From contig WMCF01000110.1 in assembly GCA_009792885.1 (NCBI GenBank), positions 1,428,408-1,492,407 on the forward strand: DNA of 64,000 nt. The letters run 5' to 3'. Shown piece by piece: positions 15,201 through 27,200 of this stretch. Below the pieces are notes generated by a model that worked only from the letters and a program-made list of their open reading frames with translations, did no database searches and was not told the DNA's origin. The stretch's first letter is position 1. Each line of letters begins with the position of its first letter. Both the position numbers and the translations under genes were made by a program. The stretch is from Eremophila alpestris peregrina. Its lineage: Eukaryota > Chordata > Aves > Passeriformes > Alaudidae.

Positions 15201-18200
15201 ATGAACAGAGCGAGAGCTGCCCTTCCCCAAAGGACATGGGGTGCTGCTGAGGGGCTGGACATGAGCCAGCCATGGGCACTCCCATCCCAGAAAGCCAAGT
15301 GTGTCCTGGGCTGCATCCAGAGCCCCCTGGGCAGCTTTGGAGGGAGGGGTTCAGACCCTTCTGCTCTGTCCTGATGGGACCCCACTGCGAGCTGCCTCCA
15401 GCCCTGGGGTCCTCAGCACAGGAAGGACATGGAGCTGTTGCAGCGAGAGCAGAGGAGGCCACTCAATTGATCAGAGGGATGAGGAGTCTTTGCTATGAGG
15501 AAATGCTGGGAGAATTTGGATTGTTCAGCCAGGAGAAGAGGTGGCTTGGGGCTGACCCAATTGCAGCCTTCCAGTACCTAAAGGAAGCCTGTCCAAAAGT
15601 TGGAGAGGGCTTTTGGCAAGGGCAGTAGTGACAAGGCAAGAGGGAATGGCTTAAAATTGAAAGACAGCAGGTTCAGATTAGATATCAGGAAGAAATTCTT
15701 TACTGTGAGGGTAGTGAGGCACTGGTCACAGGCTGCTCAGAGAAGCTGTGGATGCTGCATCCCTGGTTGCTGGATGCTGCAAGGGCAGGTTCAATGAAGC
15801 TCTGAGCAACCTGGTCTAGTGGAGGATATCCCTGCTTATGGCAGGAGGGTTGGAACAAGATGATCTTTAAGGTTTTTTGCAACCCAAACCATTTGTACGA
15901 TCATAAGTGTCTGTGATATGAAATGATGTTTTCAGAAATCATTCAGCTTTACCTATACAGCTGATGTGTTAAATTTCAGGCTGGTTTAAGATTTTATTGA
16001 ATTTCCCATGATTTTGTCTAGGTCTAGCAAGAATAAACATTGGCCAATCTTCCTAGTATTAGTCCATCACAGAGCAAACCCAGTATTTTCTTTTTATTAC
16101 ATATTCTGTGCTGAAAGTGTACAGTAAGAATCCTATTCTTATACTAAAAAATAGCACTTCCTAAAACTTATTTTCACAATTCTCCATTTTAGGACAAATA
16201 TCATCAGAGTTGAAGAAGCAGACACTACAGTTTATTTGAAGGTTTCACGGAGTAATGGGCTCAACGTCTCTGTGAGTGTCGAGTGGGAGACAGTGTCGGA
16301 TACTGCATTTGGCATCAGTACGTTCACTTTATCCAGAGCATCCCTTGCTATTTGCAGAGTGGAGATAGCTACTGAGTCACCAAGCATACAGGAGATAAAA
16401 CTTTGGAATGAAAGTTCACTTATAATATTCCTATGATATCAAAATTCACTGGAGAAAAGATCTTGGCTGCCCAAGAGTCAGTTTGTCATCAGCCACTGCT
16501 GCCAGAGTTTCAACAATCTGTATTTCTCTTCCTGTTGCTTATATATTTTCACAAGGCCTTTGATTTAAAAAATCTGTTCTTTACTACCTGCAGTTCTGAG
16601 TTTTTCTAACGTAACAGACACTTTTTTCTGTAAGTGTTGAATGGCTAGGCAGTTTAAGAGTCTTAGTGCCCATGACTACTTCTTGTGATGACAGAGAGAA
16701 TGAGGATAAACAGATATTTAGTTTCTTTGTCACTTTTTTATTTCTTCCTATTTAGTTAATTTTCTCACTACCTAAATTGCAAATGGACTCACTCTGAATC
16801 ACATTCAAATTGTCTAGCTATCTCCCATATGTAATAGTAATATATGAGAAATTAATTTATTGTTTAACCCTCAGTGCTATACCATTTCCATGCATTTACA
16901 TGCACTTATACCAACTATTTAGGGACTACTCAGAATACAGTTTAGGCATTTAGTGCATGGTGCTAAAAATGTCAAGATTGTGGGTTTGACCATTTTATGG
17001 GTCATTCACTTAAGAGCTGGACTTAATCCTTGTGGGTCCCTTTCAACTCAGAATATTCTGTGATTTCTGATGCTAGATTTGATTTTGGCAAATAAATAAT
17101 GAAAATAGTGTTGTAAAAGACCTTAAAGATAAATACTTTTTTCTTTGACTATATTGCAGGGGGTAGTATCAGTGTTCTGTCTGTCTTGCAAAGCTTTGTG
17201 GAAGAGTCAGCAGCTAGCTGGTGTTTCTTTCCATCAGAAGAAACCCTGTATGGTGTGCTGTTGCGTTCACCTCCCTCTGTGTTTTCCACTCTCTACCAGT
17301 GGAAAGGAGTTTTTGTTGCCATCGAGGTAAATGCTTGCTTACAGACACCAACCATGCTGCTTAATAAAACCTTGACGTTTCAGTTCTACTTCTTTGTTCC
17401 TCTCTCAGAATTTCAGTATGTGGAATCCTAAAAGCTGTGTGTCTTTCCAAATCCATGCCTCTCCCTACCTTGTGATTACTTATGGAGGAAGCCATCAGGG
17501 AGCTTCCAACAGCAGTGTGTATGCATTTATGCCTGGACGCAAATTATTGAAGGTAAATCTGTGTTACTTACGAAATCATTAAATAATGGTGTTATAAAGG
17601 ACTTTGTGAGGCCCTTCTGTCCAGCCATGTTTTGGGAAAAAGCACTCTGTTCTCAGCTGGTTTGGCAACTGAACACTCTGCATGAGTCGGTGATGTAAGT
17701 TATTGTCGTGGTTTAGGCCAGGACAGGGTTAATTTTGCAGGAGGGGACATGGCTGGAACCCAGAGGTTATTCTGTACCACCTCATGTCATTTTCTGGGGC
17801 CAAGCAAAAGGGGCCCTGTCAGGGTTAGAGTAGTGTGGGCACAGTTCATGTACTGATGTGTGTAGTGAGCATTTTCACATGAGAATCTTTGCTTCTCTTG
17901 CACCTTCTGCTATTGTTATTATTGTTCTTACTGTTCATTTTCTTATCACGTTGCTGTTTGTAGAAAATTGTCCTTATCTCAACCCATGATCTTCACCTTT
18001 TGTGCTTCCAATTCTTCTCTCCATCCCATTGCAGGGGGGAAAGGAAGAGGCAGCATGGTTTGGAGTGTTTTAGTGGGAACACTAAATTGAGAAATACCAT
18101 TCCTAAACCATGACAGTTATTACAGCTTGCTGTCTAATGTTTTTTTTATAGTCATATTTTGAGGGTGAGATAAAATGACCTTGGAAGTGAAGAAATAAAT

Positions 18201-21200
18201 TGTGGAGCAATGAAGTCATAGAGCATTTTCTGAAAAAATGTATTATAAGTAATATTAATTTTGTAAAATGACACCACATATATTTTTTAAATTATAAAAT
18301 TACATCTATGACAATTTTTAATATATCTTTTATCTGTTTTATATGCAATTTTATAGTTTATATGTGTATATGTATAAACTTGAACTGACTTCCAAATACC
18401 ATTTTTGACATATTTTCCTTGTAGGTACAGACCCTCTCTATTTTGAATACCACACTTGTGAAACATTTTGCTGTGGATGAAAAAGACTATTTGGTTTTTG
18501 TGAGTGATACCACCAACTTCAGTTCCATCCAGGTTAGAATACACTTATCTTCCATGGCTTCGATGTAGGTAGTTTGGTTCGTTTTCAGTTTGAAATATGA
18601 AGGAAATATAAAAAAAAGAGTATATGTTCCTGAAAAATTAGTTACATTTCTATTACAGATTTATAAGAGATGAAATTCTAGACTGGTTTAAATGTAACAA
18701 CACTCCTTACCTTAACATATAGTTTAGACTGGGTTTGTTTACATTGCTATTGTCATTTCTGTTTTGAAATCTATTATGTTAAAGAGCTATAGGAATAGAA
18801 ATTGCTTCTGACCATAAACCTGTTCATCTGAAGAACAGGCACAGGTGCTTGCAGTAAGATTGTTATTTACAATTGCTTATCAGCAATTATTTCCACCATA
18901 ATGTAAGATCCACCATAGAAATGAGGAATTCAGTTAATTATGTCTTTCCAGTTTTTCATCAAATCACTTAATTTCTTTTTCCTTAGTGCTTGTTATAAAT
19001 ATATAATAAATTATATATATTTTTACAGGTTTTCCAGTGGAATAAAGATATATTTGTGCTGCATCATCAGCTTCCACTTTACAGAGCTCTGAACATTGCC
19101 TTGTTTCCCCGAGGGGGCATTATGTACTTAATAGTTTCTTGGTCAAATACCAGCCAGAATGTGGTCTTGTACCAATGGCTGAATAATGAGTTTAGGAATC
19201 TTCATCAGTTACCAGCAAAAGAAATACAACATATGGACACCTGGACTTCTGGATCTGATATATATTTAATCGTTGCAAAAGGTATTCAGCAGAAAGCAAA
19301 CGCTGAGTTTACTAAGTATGTGCTGGCTTGTTTGATAGCAAAAGCATTTGAAATAAAAGGGGTTTAGACAGAGATTGAAATATTATTGGAGTGTGACAAT
19401 TTGCTGGAAAGTAACCTGTGTTTTGTCCTTCAGAAAATGAAAACATTGTGTTTGTTCTCAAATATTTATGAAACTAATGAAATATTTCCCCAAGAACAAT
19501 AGGAAATAATAACTTAATTCATCTAGCTGCTAATTGCACACTTTCTAAGCTTTTCTGAGGTTTCCTATATGCAAAGATCATTGTTCAGCAAAGAACATTT
19601 TTTTAAAAGTGTGATACTTTAGACACTGTTTTATGTCAGCATCTCTATGACTTTATAAAAAAAGTTTATATTGTGGTCCACAGCTTTCTTTGCACTTGAC
19701 TGTTGTCTGCTGGGATTTTTAGTGTTCTTATATGTGAATGGGTGCAAAAAATCCCTTAAATGATGTCATGGAATAAATCATCTAGTGGGAGATCGTGCTA
19801 TGGAGTTATGCAAGTAAAAAGGAAGATCCAATCACTGGTCTCACTTTGTAATTAAAGCTGCCAATCTCTGCCTTTGAATGGCCACAAGTGTGTGATTTAA
19901 TTAACAGGCATCAATATAATGTGGGTTTTGTCATTTTTCTCCTTTGTAGAAACTGGAAATTCAGAAATTTTCATCTGGGAGACAGGGCAGTCTACCTTCA
20001 GACACTTTCAGTCTCTTCCAGTCTCTGCTGTAAGAAACATCCATGTTTTCATGCCTCCTTCAGGTTTAGGTAAGATTTCGTTTACAGTACTGGAACTGAA
20101 GAAATATATGCATTCAATTTTCATTTTTTTAATCAGATTTTAAGAGATACTTTAACAGTTGTGCTGTGAAGGGCATTCCTGGTATTACAAGAACTTTTAA
20201 ATATATCACTGAATATTTCTTTTTTTCTCTTCTTTGCTCAATGTAGTTCACATCCTCCTCTCTGGTAAGGATACAACAGCACTATACTCCTGGAACTCAG
20301 AGGGGAACCAGTTCTCTCTGATGCTGGAAGCCCCATATGCAGATCATATCACTTCCACTACTGCAAGGTCTCTGAACTCCAGCAAGAGCTTGATTGCTCT
20401 TTCCGTAGAGCCCAGCTCTCAGATTTATGAGCTGACAACAATCTCCAACCAGTCAGATTTTATACCTAGGTAGGTCTTTTGGTTTATCTCCCAGCTCTTG
20501 CATTCCTTCTTCTGTGATTGCCTTTCTGTTACAGTGGAGATTGTTATAGACACCTGTGTGTGGTGTGTTTATAAACACTAAAGAGAATTTTTCACAGGTA
20601 GCCTTAGGATAACCTGAAGTCAAACTTCTCATAAGTTGCTTTAAAATATGGAATAAAAGGACTTGCAGTTAAACTTGGTATTGAAACTTTTATTTACGAT
20701 AAATTAAATTGCATTACATTAATAAGAAATATCAGTTACTATATATTCTATTGTAATTAAGAAAAAAACCAAACCCAGCTCTAATCCCACAACCTTTAAA
20801 GCTAATTGACTTACTGAGGAACATTGATTTCAGCATCAAAAATGCTCTTTAAATCTTCAGTAGTGCTTTCAAAATTCATGAATGATATCCTCAGTTTATA
20901 GTTGCTTGATGTGTTTGTTTGTATGCTAGTTCAGGTGAATTGATATTTGAGCCTGGGGACATGGAAGCTGTGATAGCAGTCAATATCCTGGATGATATCA
21001 TCCCAGAAGAGGAAGAATGTTTTCAAGTGTGGCTGAAAAACCCTAAAGGAGGTGCAGAGATTGGTGTTCACAGTTTTGTTAACATAATTATTCCTCCCAA
21101 TGACAATGCCTATGGAGTCATTGCATTTGCTCAGGTAAAACTTTGAAGGTAAATCATTAAAATATGTATATATCATTTCTGAATAACAGAACACAAACAT

Positions 21201-24200
21201 ACTAAAATTGCATGTGATGGGATTCTTTTTCTAAAGTCTTGTAGCAACCTGAGACAGAAGGGCTTTGACTTCCATGTAGCATTGTTACTTGGTTGTATAG
21301 ATGACAGGCAATAGAAACTCCATTCCAATGTGTCCCTATTATGAGGTTTTTATTATCCCCTTACTTTTAGAATAACACATTATTTTATCAGTTTTATTTT
21401 GCAGCAACCTAAAAAATTAGTTTTCAGATGGCATATATGATATCATCATAGTATCTAGTAATTGGTTAATCAAGGGAATTAAGTAAAGATTCTTTTCCTC
21501 TAAAATAGTTATGCCACAGGATGAGCCCATTTGCCTGGAAAAATAAAAACTTTGGGGAAAATGTCAGACTGAAAGTATTATTTGGACTTGTGATTTTTAA
21601 ATCACCAAATATTGTAGAAGTTATACAAACAGATATATGTACTAAATACATAATGAAGATATAAAACACAGAAAAATCATCACTGAAATGAAATACTGCA
21701 ACTGGATTCGTGTGAGGAGGATGAATAATAGTAAAGTAACAGCAGTAAAAATATGTCTGTCTTGAAAGTCTACATGTTGTTATCTGCTTCACATGATTTG
21801 GACATAAAATACTGTACTAAAAAAAAACTAACAAAAAACATTGAATTTTTACCTAGGATGAAAAGGTCTGACAATTCAAATTCTTACGTTTATGAAATTT
21901 GGGTCTGTTGAGTATTAAGTTATATAAAATTTTATCAATAGACTTGCAGTTAGCTGCTTAAGACTAGATTAATTTATTGATGTCTCTGGCCCCTTTGAAT
22001 ACCCTGTTCCCTAAAGAAACTTCTCTTTCTAAGAAAATAATGCTTTGATTCTGCTGCTGTATGTTTTCCAGAGTTCTTTATTTAAGCAAATTGAAGAAAT
22101 GGAACAAGACAGCTTGATCACGCTGAATGTTGAACGTTTAATAGGAACATTTGGACGAGTTACAGTAGAGTGGATCGCTAATGGGAGCATAAGTGATGTA
22201 TTTCCAGCTTCAGGAATGGTATTTAATAATATCACTCTTATTGGGGAAGCACTGTCTGTATTGTCTCAGACAATAGATAAAGATCTACTGAGTGAGAAGG
22301 ATAGTTCATGTTAGATTGCCAACTTTTCTGTTAACCCCTCCTTCCTGGTCCTTTCCTGTGATTCTAGCGGCTTCTGCTTCTTACCGGCACATAATACACT
22401 GATATCACTCTAACACTTCTAGAACCTGATACTGCAGTGCTTTCCAGGCTCTGGAAATGTGTATCTGTAGTATCCTATTCCCATCTTCCTTTCTTCCTGG
22501 TATAGGATTCAGCTACTATGTCAAACCATTGCATGGGTGGGAATCTGGGAGTGTTTGCTTTTTCTCCTGACCTCAATGCAATGGAGAACTTAAGTGGCCC
22601 AGCAGAATATAACAAGTCCCAGTTTTCTATGTTTCTGAGACTTTTAGATTCCCAGCCATGTTAAAACCCAGTTTTCTCCTGTGGCCAAAGCTCTTCATAT
22701 GCCTTAGGACTGGCAGGAGCCAGTTTCTGTAAATCAAAGTCCTCCACCTTGTGGCTGTCTATAGCAGACACAAAGCCTGAAAAGAAATAAAGAGAAGAAT
22801 AAATGGACTGGAAATCAAGGGTGCCAAAACAATCATATTGAAATTGTTAGAGTACTCCTTGAGCATTCCAGCTACATACCCCATGAATACACTGCATAGC
22901 TTTGCAGGTTAGAGGAGACAGAAGAATATATTATTAGGTGGAAATTTCTGTTTGTCCTGTACCTTATGTGTAGCCTAAGTGTTTATTAGACATGTCTTGT
23001 TGAGAAAGACCTAATCAAGTGGCAGGTTCTTTTAATTTAAAAATAACAATATAGATAGATAAAGCATGTATCAAAAATTTTATATGAAGAAGAAGAAAAG
23101 AAGTTGAGTAGCCATTTCTTCACATAGCAATTATTTTAATAGGTATTATATGTTTATTCTTCTTTAGATATAGATATATGTGGTGTGTTGACCTTAGTTG
23201 TCTAAAACCTCCAACTAGTTCTTTCTTACTCCCCCATCTCAGCAGGATGAGGAGAAAATAAGGTGAAAAATCTTGAGATAAAGGCTGGGTAATAAGAGAA
23301 GGAAAAGCCATTGTCTACCTGGATTTCTCCAAGGTTTTTGATACAGCTTGCCATAGCACCTTCTAAGTAAACAAATATGTTATTGATGCCCCCAGGGAGT
23401 GGTGGTAAATAGCTCCTTTTCAGACTGACAACCCGACGCAAGTGTGGCCACTCAAGGATCAATATTGGGCCCAGCAGTGTTTAATATCTTCATAAGTGAT
23501 GAGGGTGATGAGATCAGGTGTACTCTGATGAAGTTTGGTGATGATACCAAACTAAGTGAGGAAGAGCCATCCAGCAGGAAGACCTGAGTAGGCTGGAAGA
23601 TTCATCAGGAACAAATGTTGCCCTATGGAAAACATAATCCAGGAGTGCAGCATCCACTGGCATCTCTCCTGACTGGGGATTAGCTCCAGGGAAAAGGACC
23701 TGGGGATCCTGCTGGTTGATAAACTCAATATAAGAGAACACTGAAGCAATCCACCAGGATGTGTCTGGGTTGCATCAACAAGGCCACTCCCAGCAGAGAT
23801 AAAGCAGTCATTAGTCCTCTTTACTGGGCACTTTTTGGGCTACAGCTGGAATTCTGTGTTGAGGTTTGGTCCCCATTATAGAAAATAGATATGGGCAGGC
23901 TGGTGGGGGTCCAGAGCTGGTCACAAATGTGGTCAGATGACTGGGAAGCTAGTCGTATGAGGGAAGGCTGAGAGAACTGTTCAACCTTGAGAGAAAAATG
24001 TTATGGGGAGACCTTATGTTCAGACCACGTTTCAGTATTTAAAAGGTGGCTACAAAAGGAGAAGACTTTCTTTTTACGAGGTGTCACATTGAAAAGACAA
24101 GTGATAATAGATGCAAGTTACCCCTGGGGAGATTCTCATTGGACATAAGAGGAAAAAATTTTCACCATGAGAACAATCATCCATGGGACTTCTCAGGTAT

Positions 24201-27200
24201 CAGCTGTTTGTGTGCCCTGAGAATAAATAATAAAGTTCGAAAGAGAGCCAGAGTCAGTGCAGTTGTCTTTGAAGAGTTGTTTATTCTTTTCTTATCTCTA
24301 AAAGTTCTCTCTGTCCAGCGTGAAGTTTGCAGGAAGCCAGAAAACCAAAATCTGACCCTCCTACAATGGCACCTGAACTTTTATACCCTAAACTACGTTA
24401 GACAATGTTTTCCTTTAGGTACCAATAACTATGACTCATATTAGACAGTGAAACCTTACCACAACCCAATCAAGAAAAGGCCACCACCACTGCAAAGATG
24501 GAGGGGAAGAAGAACCAGGAAAGGAGAATAGACACACCCTAATTCCTCCATCTTTGCCCCTTTTTACCTATACAGTAAAATCTAAAAATGCTACTTTTCA
24601 CCCTGTGACATATTAATAATCATGCTAATTAAACTCTGGTGGCTTGCATTTCTTCTCTCAGCTTCAGCAGCTTTTTCCTGGGGGTAAGATCAAAGGCATA
24701 GGTATTTTTGGCTTTATCCAAGACCTTTGGATCTCCTGCAGGGGTCTTGAGCTTCCAGGACCACCCAAAGAGGTGACCCGGGTTCCCACAGGGAATAACC
24801 CTCCCGGGAATGTTGTGGACTCCCCAAAACTGACACTTTTAAGATTGAGCTGGACAGGATGCTGGGCCATCTTATTTAGACTGTGGTACTGCCAAGAAAG
24901 ATTGGGCCAGATAATCCTTGTGGTCCCTTCCAACCTCATATGATTCTATAAAATATGTATTTGTGTATGTATATGCATTTTATAACTGATAGAGTTTACA
25001 GAATAAAACTCTAGGTTGAACAATGCTGACAAAACTTTTGACTTTTTTCCACCCTCCCTCTAAAACTTTAGATTACCTTTTCAGAAGGTCAAGCCCTGTC
25101 TACAATCACCCTGACCATTCTTGCGGACAGTGTTGCAGAACTTTCAGAGGCGGTGGAAATCACACTCACCCGTGTTACCACTGTGGATGTTCAAGATACC
25201 ACAAAAGGAGCTGTCATTGATCCAGAAAGGGCAAGAGCTGTACTTAGCATTTTACCCAGTGATTCTCCACATGGTGTGATTGAGTGGCATATGGAGTCTC
25301 TCTTTGTTAAAACCACAGAGCCAGAAGGTAAGCCTGATTCTTGATTCTTTGGAAAGAATGTATGTTTTTTCAAAGTCAGCATTGTTGAAGTTATAACACT
25401 GGTTACATATATAGATATATAGATATATAGAGATATAGATATGTAGCTATGTAGATATATAGATATAGATATGTATGTATGTATATGTATACATGTGTGT
25501 ATATGTATATATTATCTATATCAGCAGGTTTTTATTAAAATGTAGCATAAGTATCCTTTGAAATATGTAACTATGCTGTATTTCACATTGCATACATCAA
25601 TATTCACTAGCCATTCTAGTTTGAGAGGTAAGTTGCAAATCAGTAATGCATAAAATGCTTTTGTTTATATAAAAAGCAGAAGTTGCCCATTTAATGGGAT
25701 TGCTATATTGTTTAAAATAATTTACATAGGAAGACTTTCCTCTTGAAGTGGCTCGAAAAGGTTAGGGGAAGGAAGAAAGCAGAGAAGGAGTGAATTCCAC
25801 TTCAGGAATTGGTTTTCCTTCCAGGCGCAAGTTGAAAAGGATGTCTCAGGCAGTTGGACGGAGGAGAACTGCCATCATGCTCAGGCTTCTTCCCTTTCTC
25901 CTGACTTGGGGAGCTATCTGGCATTCTTTGGGGCTCTTCCTGCAGCTACCTGATGGACTATTCATACTTTAGTAACCCACTTAGAATTTTCTAATGATTT
26001 AATATTCTGTGCATATTAACAAATCAGATATACAAAAAACACTTTTTCCATCAGAGTATATTATCATAAGTAAAACATTCTAACGTGTTCTATTTTCAGG
26101 TGAATTGGTGTTGCCCCTTTTTAGCACCTGAAAGTAATGTCAAGGGATTCTGTTGATTGCTCACACATTATAAACATTTATACTTTGAATTTAGGATTCA
26201 AGTAAGGTTCCTAGCTTCCATTGGTGGCACAGGGTTTTTTTCCAATCTTTAATCGTTGTATTTTTGATGAATTGCACACAAGTGCTATCTGTGAAATAAT
26301 ACCTGGTTAAAATAACCAGTTTGAAATGCAAACCTGTTTACATTTTATTTGTTTCTATTTCTCCAGTCATAAATGCAGCCCTTGTAGCCAGATTATGTGT
26401 TTTATCATTCATTGGATAAAATTACAAAACCACTTTCCCAAAAGGGTGATGAGCCAGACTGATAAAAGTCTATTTAACTTCATCAATATTTGAGTTTAGG
26501 AAATGTGACATTTACAGCCAGAATGACTGCCCTCAATACCACTTTCTGTGTTAGAATCAATAGTGATGGCCTAGGCATGAATGGCCCCCGGCAAATTATT
26601 GAGATGGAGGTTTTGAAGGAAAACTGAATAAAAGTAGAAGTGTTGAACTAATAATTTGTGTAAAACTGTCGATATTCAATCTCATTCTTCTTCTAGATCC
26701 AGTTTTTAAATGCACAGTACCCCTAGATGTAGGTAGTGTTTTGTGTGTTCACACCAGTTGTGTATGCTTGTCTGCTTAAGCCCTGGAATTATCCAAGGAC
26801 TGTTGTGTCACTGTGCAGAATTGAAGTGGGCTCTAGCAAGCAGCTCCAGTAGTTAGGTGGGCTGAAAATCAAGCAGGCCAAGGATTAAAATAGGGCTTTC
26901 ATCGGGCTCCATCCTAGTCTCAGTTCTCTTCAACATCTTCATGAATGACTTGGATGTGTGTCTCTTAGGAATTCTAAGTTGGCTGATATTAAATTAGGAT
27001 GAGCTGTTGACTCCCTTGAGGGCAGAGAGGCCCTGAAGAGAGACTGTGACAAATTAGAGCACTGGGCAATCACCAACTGTATGAAGTTCAACAAGGGAAA
27101 GTGATGGATTCTGCTCCTGGAATGGGGCAACCCTGGATGTATGGACAGACTGGGGAATGAGATGCTGGAAAGCAGCACCATGGAAAGGGACCTGAGGGCC

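Noticed and set aside
15084..15628. Cluster of overlapping open frames on both strands (about 60-120 codons) at 15.1-15.6 kb, repeated at 53.0-53.8 kb
   Set aside because: They lie wholly within CR1 copies A and B, where GC-rich text lowers stop density. The true CR1 frame is broken, and neither set has splice or start context.
24046..24943. Open frames of 91-132 codons on both strands near 24.0-24.9 kb
   Set aside because: They straddle the CR1/LTR junctions and match neither a host protein nor an intact element frame.
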